Below are positions 1 to 8,460 of a stretch of DNA of 64,000 bases, in pieces (the stretch's first letter is position 1; the number at the start of each line of letters is the position of its first letter). Source of the stretch: Rhizobium sp. Root1220 (GTDB lineage: Bacteria; Pseudomonadota; Alphaproteobacteria; Rhizobiales; Rhizobiaceae); contig NZ_LMDG01000003.1 in assembly GCF_001426265.1 (NCBI RefSeq), positions 442-64,441 on the forward strand, given 5' to 3'. The translations under genes were made by a program, and so were the position numbers. The notes beneath the pieces were generated by a model. That model did no database searches. It had not been told where the DNA came from and was given only the letters and a program-made list of their open reading frames with translations.

Positions 1-438
1 CTGGCGCAAGCCGATGAACTGGCCGATGCCGACTGGACCTTGCCCGCACGGATAGAGGCCGCGCTTTCGCGTTGCGGCCTGTCCGCCGAGCCGCATACGC
101 CGCTGGCGACACTCTCCGGCGGACAGCGCAGTCGTGCCGCCCTTGCGGCCCTGATCCTTGCGGAGCCGGATTTCCTGCTTTTGGACGAACCAACGAACAA
201 TCTCGACCGTGAGGGGCGCAGGGCCGTGATCGACCTCCTGCGGGGCTGGTCAGGCGGGGCAATCGTCGCCAGCCATGATCGAGAGCTTCTGGAGGAGATG
301 GATGCCATCATTGAACTGACCTCGCTCGGGATGACCCGTTACGGCGGGAACCTTTCAGATGTTGCACGCCGTGCGCGTCAAGCGAGCGAGCGAAAGGCAC
401 GGAAGGATAGTGCCGGGCATCGTAACAGCATGCCGTAG
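1..438 (+). CDS. ABC-F family ATPase, partial (5' end outside window) and probably C-terminally truncated
   Basis: The reading frame is open from the first base, so the start lies upstream of the window. The visible part has the ABC signature LSGGQ, the Walker B LLLDEPTNNLD and the H-switch ASHDREL, in the spacing of the first ATP-binding domain of ABC-F proteins. These are soluble ATPases that act on ribosomes (translation factors or antibiotic-resistance proteins). ABC-F proteins normally have a second ATP-binding domain after a linker. Here the frame loses the family pattern just after YGGN and stops within about 30 residues. I infer a truncated gene, perhaps cut by recombination, since the following 500 bases hold no second domain. 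The family call is firm; whether it is functional is doubtful. Confidence 0.85.
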   Translation: MAQADELADADWTLPARIEAALSRCGLSAEPHTPLATLSGGQRSRAALAALILAEPDFLLLDEPTNNLDREGRRAVIDLLRGWSGGAIVASHDRELLEEMDAIIELTSLGMTRYGGNLSDVARRARQASERKARKDSAGHRNSMP

Positions 439-1013
439 TCGATGTAGGAAGGCGCGAAAACAGTGTCGTCTCCACTACCATCAAGCCTGGTCCCGATGTA
501 CCATTGGAGGAGAGCACCTCGCCCAACAAAGGTTTGTCTGCATCCTAGCCGTATGCACTTGAATGACCCAGGAGATGCATTGCACGTAACCCCACGTTAC
601 TAAGGGCCTTCTACAGCTCTTGCCGATCATTCGCGCTTTTGGGATGCAGGGATTGCACATAAAACGCGAATTCGCCTTGAGACATTGGCAAGGGGCTTCT
701 GTTGCTTTCTACGGTGTGTCCCATTGAAGCGAACGAGACCACCGAGCAGATAATCCCCCACCGTTGAAAAACCTGCGCCATAGAAATACCCTTCATGTGA
801 CGGTGTACGGTCAAACGCGTCGAACCTTGTATTCTTCGCCGCTCTGTTACTGAGAGTGCCCGTGTTGCCATAGTAGTGAACGAACTGAAACGGTCCAGGA
901 TCTGCTGCCCCTATAAGACCGGTCCTTCGAACGACATTTGGGTCGATCAATGGGGATATGGAACCGGCGGCGGGCACGGAGACAGCGCCTGCCGCCGACG
1001 CGGATGTGAAATG
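439..1013. other. stretch with no assignable gene; weak minus-strand ORF at 627-977
   Basis: No recognised gene lies here. A minus-strand frame (977 to 627, 116 codons) reads sensibly in its first half, and a second minus frame (871 to 611) reads sensibly in its last 25 codons, ending near FYVQSLH. That is what a frameshifted C-terminal gene piece would look like, possibly a cytochrome-c-like protein. I cannot assign a family, so treat it as an unidentified remnant. Confidence 0.3.
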
Positions 1014-1982
1014 TTAGGGCACGAGTAGTAGTTTTCCGGTCGACTTACGGCTCTCCATATCGGAGTGGGCTCTCGCCGCTTCCGCTAAAGGATACTCGCC
1101 CCCGATCCGCACCTTGAGCTTTCCTTCAGCGATCCAGTCGAATAGCTGCGCCGTGTGTGCGCGAAGTAGTTCGGGAGTATGGATGTGGTCGAGGAAAACC
1201 GCATACCCAATCTTGATGCTCTTTGGCAGCGACATGATGTCGAGAGGTTGTGGTCCCCCAAGGACCGGGCCAAACCAACAAAATGTGCCCGAACGACGCA
1301 ACACGTCGAGAGACCCTTGGAAGGTAGTGGGCCCGGAGCCATCATAGACCACATGCACGCCTTCGCCTTGCGTCAGGCGCAACGTCGCCTCGGCAAATCG
1401 GCCCGCGGAATCCACGATTACATGGTCAGCACCCGCTTCCCTGGCTATCGAAGTTTTTTCCTCTGATGAGACCCGCCCGATTACCTGACCACCGCGCATC
1501 TTGATTATCTGAGTCAGCAACAGTCCTACGCCACCTGCCGCAGCGTGGACGAAGGCGACATCACCAGGCTGCACCCGATAGAAGTCGGTCGCAAAGTGGC
1601 TGGCTGTGAGCCCCTGCATCATCACGGATGCAGCCACGCGTTCGTCGATCGCGTCGGGAATCAATACGAGCGACGAGGCAGGAATAACGATCCGTTCAGC
1701 ATAGCTTCCGAGAGCAAAAACCCATGCGACGCGCTGGCCAGGCTTAAAGTCCTTGACGCCATCTCCTACCGCAAGGACACGCCCTGCGCCTTCAACGCCT
1801 AGAATCTTGGGGTTGGGGAGCTGGGTCAAGATATTTCCCTGGCGGACGCCGATGTCCATGAAGTTGACGCCCGCGAAGGCGACCTCCACCAATGCTTCGC
1901 CCGGTCCCGCCACCGGGTCAGGTTGCTCTTGGTACTCCAAAATTTCCGCGCTGCCCGCGGCGGGCATGACAATAGCTTTCAT
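1014..1982 (-). CDS. zinc-independent quinone oxidoreductase (MDR superfamily)
   Basis: A 322-residue protein of the usual quinone-oxidoreductase length, predicted to reduce quinones or other enoyl/carbonyl substrates with NADPH in the cytoplasm. The N-terminal GroES-like half carries AGVNFMDIGVRQG and a GVEGAGRV turn. The Rossmann half has the dinucleotide loop AAAGGVGLLL near residue 150, followed by AGADHVI. The cysteine ligands for structural zinc of classical alcohol dehydrogenases are absent, as in the QOR branch. The ATG at 1982 follows AGAGGAAC on the minus strand, a plausible ribosome binding site. It stands alone: upstream is a long stretch without genes and downstream are remnants. 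The substrate cannot be told from sequence. Confidence 0.9.
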   Translation of the reverse strand: MKAIVMPAAGSAEILEYQEQPDPVAGPGEALVEVAFAGVNFMDIGVRQGNILTQLPNPKILGVEGAGRVLAVGDGVKDFKPGQRVAWVFALGSYAERIVIPASSLVLIPDAIDERVAASVMMQGLTASHFATDFYRVQPGDVAFVHAAAGGVGLLLTQIIKMRGGQVIGRVSSEEKTSIAREAGADHVIVDSAGRFAEATLRLTQGEGVHVVYDGSGPTTFQGSLDVLRRSGTFCWFGPVLGGPQPLDIMSLPKSIKIGYAVFLDHIHTPELLRAHTAQLFDWIAEGKLKVRIGGEYPLAEAARAHSDMESRKSTGKLLLVP

Positions 1983-2346
1983 TGAAGTGTTCCTCTTAGT
2001 AGGGATGTGTGCCTGGGGTGAATTCTTATCGATATAGTGTCTACGTGGCAGTCCGAGTTACGCGGCGCGCGGCACCATCGCGTATCGTAGAGAGCAGCGC
2101 TGCCGCGGACGTCCGCTGTGCGGAAGACAAGCCGCAGCTTTCTCCTGCGCCGCTCTCAAAAGTGCGAGGAGGCCGAATTCGGCCAAACGCCCGAATTGGC
2201 GTTTTTCTTTCCGACTATATGGGGGCGACAGGAGATCGCCTTCAGTCTGAATCGTCTGAAATTTTGGCTCGATCGTCCATTGTAGGAATATGTAACTTGA
2301 ACCCGTGAGCAAGATGACGTCGCGGGGCTTCGATTGTCTTCCGAGG

Positions 2347-2511
2347 CTACTTGGCTCCCCCGTCAAACGTGTACTGAACGGGAGTCAAGGCGTCGTCTCT
2401 TACGTCAGGTGAAGATCGAACGCGTAGGACGGCGAAGTGGCCATCGCCAAGAGCTATACCCATTACGCTCGAAGAACGCAGACCATCGAAGTGAACATCT
2501 GCCACGGTAAC
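2347..2511 (-). pseudogene. possible C-terminal gene remnant, family unknown
   Basis: The minus frame reads about 55 protein-like codons, including VADVHFDGL and LTPVQYTFDGG, and ends at a stop at 2347. A stop lies immediately upstream. No ATG is placed well and only a GTG at 2505 is available, so a decayed 3' end is likelier than a gene. The rest of 1983-2779 shows no gene I can support. Confidence 0.2.
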
Positions 2512-2779
2512 CGCTTAGTGCCTTAGCCAATCGTGCGGGGTGATGACGCTCCAATACGGCCGCTGCGCAGACCATGCCAAGTAGCCCATCTATCAGCCCT
2601 GCTGACGACGGCGCGATCGGTCATGCACATCTGACGATCAATGGAACGCGTTGCACCGGCAGGGGCGCTCCTCGCTTAGCCTGAAGATTTTCTGAGGAAT
2701 ATCTAAATCAAGAAGGAAGCGACAATCGTGCCACCCGACGGAGAGCTATGGTCAGCCCGGGAAATGAGGCAGGCCCCCA

Positions 2780-3778
2780 ATGCATCAGATGGAGTCTAAT
2801 GTGACACGTGAACTTTCCCTTCCTCTCTCTCGTCGGCAAGCCTTGCTTGCGGGAGCAGCAGCATCGCTTGCCATGGCTACGCCTGCCTTGGCAGCACGAC
2901 GAGAAAATCTGAACGTACCGAAAGGAGCGAGCCTGATGGCCGAAGAATTTGTGACGACAAAAGACGGTGTTGAAATCTTCTTCAAGGACTGGGGTCCAAG
3001 GGAAGCGCAGGCGATCATGTTCCATCATGGCTGGCCGTTGTCGGCCGACGATTGGGACAACCAGATGCTCTATTTTCTCAGTAAGGGGTACCGCGTTGTT
3101 GCCCACGATCGTCGTGGCCACGGCCGCTCCGCGCAGGTGAGCGGAGGAGCGGATATGGACCATTACGCCGCCGACGCATCGGCAGTGGTCGAACATCTTG
3201 ATCTACGAAACGCAATCCATATCGGCCACTCCACCGGCGGCGGAGAAGTCGCACGCTATGTGGCCCGATATGGCCAGCCGCAGGGACGTGTTGCGAAGGC
3301 AATTCTCGTGAGCTCTGTTCCTCCGCTTATGCTTAAAACGCCGGGCAATCCGGGAGGCACACCAATCGAAGTGTTCAACGGCTACCGGGAGGCGCTCGCC
3401 GCAAACCGCGCTCAGTTCTACATCGATGTTCCTACGGGGCCATTTTATGGCTTCAACCGGCCAGGAGCCAAAATCTCGCAGGGAATCATCAATAACTGGT
3501 GGCGGCAGGGCATGATGGGGAGCGCAAAGGCCCACTATGAGGGCATCAAGGCGTTTTCGGAGACTGACCAGACTGACGACCTGAAAGCAATGCGCATCCC
3601 CACGCTCGTCACTCAGGGCACCGACGACCAAGTTGTTCCGTATAAAGACGCAAGCTTGTTGCAGCATGAACTGATCAAGGGGAGTGTACTGAAGCTCTAT
3701 GACGGTTATCCGCATGGCATGCTCACCGTCCATGCCGACGTGATTAATCCAGATCTGCTCGCCTTTATCCGCGAGTAA
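2780..3778 (+). CDS. Tat-exported alpha/beta hydrolase, non-heme chloroperoxidase/arylesterase type
   Basis: A 332-residue serine hydrolase. The N-terminus has a twin-arginine-like signal (SRRQALLAGAAAS, residues 17-29, then ATPALA), so export to the periplasm as a folded protein is likely. The mature domain has an oxyanion region around HHGWP (82-86), a nucleophile elbow GHSTGG with Ser151, an acid at Asp282/283 in GTDDQVVP and a histidine in YPHG (His312). That is the full catalytic triad in the family order. Related enzymes hydrolyse small esters and can perhydrolyse or halogenate in vitro; the real substrate is unknown. ATG 2780 is used because the Tat signal lies just downstream, although ATG 2789 is also possible. 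It appears monocistronic. Confidence 0.88.
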   Translation: MHQMESNVTRELSLPLSRRQALLAGAAASLAMATPALAARRENLNVPKGASLMAEEFVTTKDGVEIFFKDWGPREAQAIMFHHGWPLSADDWDNQMLYFLSKGYRVVAHDRRGHGRSAQVSGGADMDHYAADASAVVEHLDLRNAIHIGHSTGGGEVARYVARYGQPQGRVAKAILVSSVPPLMLKTPGNPGGTPIEVFNGYREALAANRAQFYIDVPTGPFYGFNRPGAKISQGIINNWWRQGMMGSAKAHYEGIKAFSETDQTDDLKAMRIPTLVTQGTDDQVVPYKDASLLQHELIKGSVLKLYDGYPHGMLTVHADVINPDLLAFIRE

Positions 3779-3858
3779 CTCGTACCGATGTTAAAGCAGG
3801 TCGCACGGTGGGTCTGCGGACTCGTCGCGCGAACTCGGCACTCCTGCGATCTACCCGG

Positions 3859-3903
3859 CGCGGTCCCGTCGCTGCTGTTAAATACAACAGCGGCGGGACC
3901 GCG
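3859..3903. terminator. strong hairpin downstream of the hydrolase gene
   Basis: Bases 3859-3868 and 3894-3903 form a perfect 10-bp inverted repeat (CGCGGTCCCG / CGGGACCGCG). An inner 6-bp stem (GCTGTT / AACAGC) closes a loop of AAATAC. It sits 80 bases after the hydrolase stop. There is no T-run, so it could be a weak terminator or a repeated palindromic element; the sequence alone does not decide. Confidence 0.45.
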
Positions 3904-4014
3904 ACTGCCTTACTGCTGCGGCGGCGCAACTGGAGCGGTAATGTGTTGCCGGCGGCGCACGGGTCTCGGTCGATCGGCAGAATGCCAATTCGGAGCCGCC
4001 CGGAGCCGTTTTTC

Positions 4015-4110
4015 TTAGTGGGAGCTGAAGCCGAGGAGACCAAAGTACAATTCGACCGTGCGGGCCATGTTGCCGACCGTCATTCCGACTCGTTCGAAGG
4101 ATTTGAGCAT
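4015..4110 (-). pseudogene. N-terminal fragment of a VOC (glyoxalase-like) protein
   Basis: Reading minus from ATG 4110, the 31 codons contain FERVGMTVGNMARTVE followed by LYFGLLGF. This matches the first beta-alpha unit of vicinal-oxygen-chelate proteins, in which a VGLTV strand is followed by a DMDRSVAFY helix and LLGF. The frame stops at 4015, far short of the roughly 120 residues such proteins need. It is a remnant lying among other remnants. Confidence 0.5.
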
Positions 4111-4158
4111 TGGTAGCAGGTTTCATTTCCGCAATTGCGGTAGCTGGGAAAGAGATTT

Positions 4159-4341
4159 CTAGATTGAAGGCTGGTTCAATTCGTGAGCCATCGCAGAAGA
4201 AAATGCACCACCTGCGTCACTTCGTTCAACGTTCTTCTGGCCGTAACCTGCCGTCATGGCCAAGATACGGGAGATGGACGACTTCTGGAGACGTCGGGCC
4301 GAAAGCGGTCGGCATGTTCCCGAGGAACCGTCGAACGTCAC
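4159..4341 (-). pseudogene. fragment of a sensor histidine kinase around the H-box
   Basis: The last 20 codons of this minus frame read SAMAHELNQPS, the phosphoacceptor H-box of histidine kinases (usual form ASALAHELNQPL). The frame then stops, and no ATP-binding domain follows in any minus frame. The upstream codons show no PAS or other sensor domain. I read this as a short relic of a two-component kinase; it cannot be functional. Confidence 0.5.
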
Positions 4342-4443
4342 GCCTATTTTTGGAAGGGCTGGGGTGCCGGAGAACGCGTTAACTTAGTCGAGCGGTCGTT
4401 CGGCCGTTTACCCTACCCGAAAATGCCCTAACTCTAATTGGCG

Positions 4444-4749
4444 TCACGCCGCATTCTGTTCGTGATCTAAGCCGGCTTCTGCGTCGTGTGCCAATGAGAT
4501 CACGCGCATACCAGCCTCCTTTGCAGCCGCTACCAGGGCTTGTCTGGCTTGATTGGCTGGCGCAACGCCCATTATAGCATCGAGACATTTCTTCACAGCG
4601 ACCACATATTCCTCGCCATCCTCATCGGGCCATTGCGACAGCAGCGCTTCAGCGGCGTCTACCAATGTTCTGATCTTGAGCGTCGTCCCGTTAAAAACCA
4701 GAAGCACGGTTTGGAAATCGCGTGAATTGTATCGAAACATAACAGGCAT
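4444..4749 (-). CDS. DUF982 family protein
   Basis: A 101-residue cytoplasmic protein with the DUF982 pattern: a hydrophobic N-terminal strand, then ALLSQWPDEDGEEY, KKCLDA and ARQALVAAAKEAGM. The family is small, has no known function and occurs in many copies on rhizobial plasmids. Length is normal for the family. Two ATG codons, at 4749 and 4740, could start it. A GGGGGA stretch fits the second one better. The neighbours are remnants, so the context gives no hint about its role. Confidence 0.75.
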   Translation of the reverse strand: MPVMFRYNSRDFQTVLLVFNGTTLKIRTLVDAAEALLSQWPDEDGEEYVVAVKKCLDAIMGVAPANQARQALVAAAKEAGMRVISLAHDAEAGLDHEQNAA

Positions 4750-5401
4750 TCCCCCAGGGATGTAAATTAGTATCTATGCAATAACCGTTCCAAACACTCG
4801 ACAAGCCATGCCAGGGGATGGGTTGGTATCCAAACACAGGGGTGAACCGTAGATATGATGAACTTCCCACCCTTATGAGCAGCTTGCCGCACTAATCATT
4901 CGTTTACCATCCGGGCAAACCACCACAGCACCAAATAAATCAATGAGCGTCCACGTCAAAGCGATCCTACCCCCGCCAGAATTAGGGGGTTGGTATGCGG
5001 GTTCGCTAGCATATCTATGCCGTGCCGACTGGCTGCGGTTGAATTGCCCGGCAGGGAACCCCCAAGGACATCAGGTCAGTCGGCTGCCAACCCAACCCAG
5101 CTGGAAATCTGGCACTCCGCGCCCGCATCGAGGCCCAGCGCACCATCGCGAGCTCCCGACGGTCTTCGTTGTTTCTGACAAGCGGGGCGAAGCGGTCTGG
5201 AAACACATCTATCGACGGTTCCATTTTGGTAGATCGTGGGTGATTGATGCGAACGACCTGATCGCTTCCTGGTTGGTCGTGATGTCGTAGGCGTTGCAAT
5301 CTATTGCCTCATCAGTGGTGGTAGGGACCGTGAAGAGTTTCCTTTTCCTGTTCAAGCCTGTCGACTCGCGGGAGAGCATATCATCGTAGCCAGAGAGGAG
5401 G
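4750..5401. other. stretch without a supportable gene
   Basis: All six frames have only short or low-quality ORFs here. Plus-strand frames between about 5000 and 5230 read semi-sensibly in turn, which could reflect a decayed gene, but no family is recognisable. A GGAAC on the minus strand near 4793 lacks TT at the right spacing. Confidence 0.3.
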
Positions 5402-5626
5402 TCAGGTATTGTCGGACGACGGCATAGCCGCCGCGAGCGGCCTGCTCCGGGGGCGTACAAGATCGCGAAAATACTGTGCGATCTTGCCTTCGCGGCTAGC
5501 CTGTTCTGCTTCCCAGCCGAATTTCCAAGCGTCGTGACGCGCCACCCAATCGTCGCGCCCGCCATTGCGTCGCCGGTCGGCAACTGCTCCGCGCTTAGGT
5601 AGGGGTTCTCGTACGACATGAGGCAA
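5402..5626 (-). CDS. small hypothetical protein
   Basis: A 74-residue basic protein, recognised only as a plausible gene. The central part (GGRDDWVARHDAWKFGWEAE, then KIAQYFRDL) has balanced composition and a Trp-rich amphipathic helix. A second minus frame is open over the same bases and shares the start region, so the true N-terminus is uncertain and a frameshift is possible. No export signal or membrane segment is visible. It stands between a gene-free stretch and a divergently transcribed cyclase gene. Confidence 0.4.
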   Translation of the reverse strand: MPHVVREPLPKRGAVADRRRNGGRDDWVARHDAWKFGWEAEQASREGKIAQYFRDLVRPRSRPLAAAMPSSDNT

Positions 5627-5783
5627 TACTCATCCAATGCTCCCAATACCCGTGGGAACGCTACTTGCCGGATCAATGATTTTCAAGGGCTGCCTAAAGT
5701 AGAAATGGCCGTTTTAATCGTTACAGCAATACATAGTCGAACGAAACACGTCGGATGAGGCTTCTATCGAATTTCGTCAAAGT

Positions 5784-7601
5784 GTGGGAATATCCCGGCC
5801 TCGCGTTGCCCGTCTTACAGGAGCGAGCACTCCATTGGATCGAAAGCTTGCCGCAATCCTCTCCACAGACGTTTCCGGGTATAGCCGCCTTGCCGCGCTA
5901 GACGAGGACGGCACGGTTCGCGCCCTCAATTTGTGCCACGATCGGATCAATACGCTGGTCCGCGACCACGGCGGTCGAATTTTCGGTACCGCTGGTGACG
6001 GGCTTGTTGCGGAATTCCCGAGTGTTGTCCAAGCCGTTCGTTGTGCGGTTGAAATCCAACGGCAACTTCCCGGCCTCTCGGCGAACCTCCCACAAGATCG
6101 TCGCCTGGAATTCCGAATCGGCATCAATCTCGGCGATGTGGTGGTGTCGGGCGATGACTTGCTGGGAGATGGCGTCAACGTTGCGGCGCGCTTGCAGCAA
6201 ATGGCCAACCCTACGGGCATCTGCATTTCTGGGTCGGTGCGCGAGCATTTGGACGGGAAGGTGCCGTTTGCACTGACCAGTGTTGGGGAGAGAACGTTTA
6301 AAAACATGCCGCGGCCAATCTGGGTATTCGAAGTCGACTGGTCGCAAGATGCGCCTGGCGAAATCGGTGAACGGCGCGCACCCCTGGTTGGTTCACGTTT
6401 GGACAAGGATCAGCCCTCGATCGTGATTATGCCCTTCGACAACCTGAGCGGCGGAGAAGACGAATACTTCGTCGATGGTGTGGTGGAAGAGATCACCGCA
6501 GCCTTGTCTCGGGTTCGGGATTTCTTCGTGATCGCGCGGCAGACTGCGTTTACCTACAAGGGTCATTTCGTCGATGTACGAAACGTTGGTAGAGAACTCG
6601 GCGTCGCCTATGTTGTCGAAGGGACAGTACGGCGGGGTGGGGATAGGCTACGCATTTCGGTCCAATTGGTCGACGCTGGGCAGCGCACGCAGCTTTGGTC
6701 GGAGCGCTATGAGGGCGCGACCAAGGACCTATTCGAATTCCAGGACAGGATCGCGGCGCAGGTTGCGGGCGCAATCAATCCAGCGGTCCGCAATGCGGAA
6801 ATCGAGCAATCCAGACGCAAGCCGCCAAGCAGTCTTCGCGCCTATGACTTTGTCATGCGTGCCTATCCCTACCTCTGGGGCCACAACAAGGAAGCCATCA
6901 GGTTGGCAATTCCGTTGCTCCAGAACGCCATCTCCGTTGACCCAGCCTACGGCCGAGCCTATGCGCTCCTAGCGTGGTGTCACGCCCAGAACGTCGGCTA
7001 CACCTGGACCGACGAGCCGGGACGTGACTTGGAACTCACATTGAGCGCCATCGACGCCGCAGCTCGGTCAATTGACGACGATCCAACGGCGCTGACCGCA
7101 GTCGGCGGAGCGCTGAGCCACTGCGGCGAACAGGAGCGAGCGGCGGCCTTCCTCGAGATAGCGCTGGCACTCGATCCGAACAGTTCGTGGGCATGGGGGA
7201 GATTTGGTTGGGTTGCGAGCTACAAAGGTGAGCCTGATCGTGCCAAAGAACGCTTCGAGCGGGCGATGACGCTTAGTCCGGCGGACCCGCTCGCCTTCAA
7301 TATGAGAATGGGATACGCGCTTTCGTTGGCCCTGGCAGGTTCCCTTCCTGAGGCAGTTGCCATTGCGCGCGAGGTGGTTAGCAGACATCCGGAGGTGACC
7401 TGGCCCTATCGGATGATGACGGCCTGGTCGGCCATGGCCGGTGATCGCGAAACGGCTCGCTGGGCCGCAACGAGACTGTTGGCAGCCGAACCGAACTTCA
7501 CGATCGAGCGGTATATGACCCGGCCCGTGTTTCGAGATATACCGCAATGGGCAGACGAGATGGCCGAGGGCCTGCGACAAGCGGGATTGCCGGAGCGCTG
7601 A
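5784..7601 (+). CDS. class III adenylate/guanylate cyclase-TolB-like-TPR protein
   Basis: A 605-residue multidomain protein. Residues 20-185 form a class III nucleotide cyclase domain with the two metal-binding aspartates (Asp29 in STDVSGYSR, Asp72 in GTAGDGL) and the transition-state pair Asn132/Arg136 in GDGVNVAARL, so catalysis to cAMP or cGMP is possible. Residues about 210-330 match the TolB N-terminal-like (FlgO-like) domain (IVIMPFDNLS, then VDGVVEEITAALSR). The rest is helical repeats of TPR type. This architecture is very common in rhizobia and its signals are mostly unknown. The listed start is GTG; TTG 5835, preceded by AGGAG, would begin right at the LDRKLAAIL cyclase edge and may be the true start. 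Transcribed convergently with the SRAP gene. Confidence 0.9.
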   Translation: MGISRPRVARLTGASTPLDRKLAAILSTDVSGYSRLAALDEDGTVRALNLCHDRINTLVRDHGGRIFGTAGDGLVAEFPSVVQAVRCAVEIQRQLPGLSANLPQDRRLEFRIGINLGDVVVSGDDLLGDGVNVAARLQQMANPTGICISGSVREHLDGKVPFALTSVGERTFKNMPRPIWVFEVDWSQDAPGEIGERRAPLVGSRLDKDQPSIVIMPFDNLSGGEDEYFVDGVVEEITAALSRVRDFFVIARQTAFTYKGHFVDVRNVGRELGVAYVVEGTVRRGGDRLRISVQLVDAGQRTQLWSERYEGATKDLFEFQDRIAAQVAGAINPAVRNAEIEQSRRKPPSSLRAYDFVMRAYPYLWGHNKEAIRLAIPLLQNAISVDPAYGRAYALLAWCHAQNVGYTWTDEPGRDLELTLSAIDAAARSIDDDPTALTAVGGALSHCGEQERAAAFLEIALALDPNSSWAWGRFGWVASYKGEPDRAKERFERAMTLSPADPLAFNMRMGYALSLALAGSLPEAVAIAREVVSRHPEVTWPYRMMTAWSAMAGDRETARWAATRLLAAEPNFTIERYMTRPVFRDIPQWADEMAEGLRQAGLPER

Positions 7602-8375
7602 TCACAGGACCATCGGCTCATCGAGTCGTTCGCCAGTTTTGCTCACGATCGTCGAGCCATAGGGTTCTCGCGAGGTGATCATGATGCGGTCGTTCGGGAG
7701 CGGCCGCGCCAGATGTTTGGCTTCCTCCCACAGCGCGTTCATCCAGACTTCAGTCTCTTCGCGTGTCTGCAGCAACACCGGCATCGCCTTCTCGTGAACC
7801 GGGCGAACGATATCATTCGGTTCGGTGGTCAGGAACGCATACAGGTCATCCGTCGTCAGGCCATCCTTCACCTTGCGGACGCTCTTCCAATGCGGCACCC
7901 AAAGTCCGGCGAAGAACATCAACGGTTTATCGGGGTTTGCCGAGAACCATGCATTGGGGGTCTTGCCACCTTCCTCCTTAGTAGCTGGGTCGGGTTCCGC
8001 GAATGATGTCACCGGCACGAGACACCTGTTCTCAACACCGAACCAGCGCTTCCAGTGCGGCAGGGCGAGGTTGCGGACGTTGGTGGTTCCGTAGTCCGGC
8101 TCCATACGGACGAGTTCGTCGATATCAACGGGCAGTCCCCTCTTGCGGAGTTTCTCGGCTCTAGCTTCGGCTGCCTTCTTCTGCACGTAGATTGGAGAGG
8201 GCAGGCCCCATCGGCAATTGGCCAGCTGCCGCTTGCCGTCGGCCGTGTTCCGTATCACTGGTGCCCATTGATCGGGATTGATCTGGTAGGCCGGCATCAG
8301 GTTGACCAAGCTTTCGACATCCTGAGCCCATTTGCTGACCCAGTCTCTGTCGTCCATGCGATAGAGGTTGCACAT
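7602..8375 (-). CDS. SRAP domain protein (YedK/HMCES type), abasic-site DNA-protein crosslinking
   Basis: A 257-residue protein of the SOS-response-associated peptidase family. Such proteins form a covalent thiazolidine link to abasic sites in single-stranded DNA and shield them from cleavage. Cys2, which becomes the reactive N-terminal residue, is present (MCNLYR). The other conserved elements are also visible: TNVRNLALPHWKR (active-site Asn), CLVPVTSFAEP (Glu) and PVHEKAMPVLL (His). It lies 85 nt downstream of the broken dinB gene on the same strand and next to the divergent imu cassette. Co-regulation by DNA damage is plausible, but no separate LexA box was found in front of it. Confidence 0.92.
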   Translation of the reverse strand: MCNLYRMDDRDWVSKWAQDVESLVNLMPAYQINPDQWAPVIRNTADGKRQLANCRWGLPSPIYVQKKAAEARAEKLRKRGLPVDIDELVRMEPDYGTTNVRNLALPHWKRWFGVENRCLVPVTSFAEPDPATKEEGGKTPNAWFSANPDKPLMFFAGLWVPHWKSVRKVKDGLTTDDLYAFLTTEPNDIVRPVHEKAMPVLLQTREETEVWMNALWEEAKHLARPLPNDRIMITSREPYGSTIVSKTGERLDEPMVL

Positions 8376-8460
8376 TCGTCGCTTATCCTCCTGTTCCGTC
8401 TCGAGCCTGTGTCATCCTCATCAGGCATTCAAGATACCAATGTGGTTACGGGCGCTCGCG

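Noticed and set aside
4770..4795. EcfG-like promoter before the DUF982 gene
   Set aside because: GGAAC is present on the minus strand but AA rather than TT lies at the 18-nt position.
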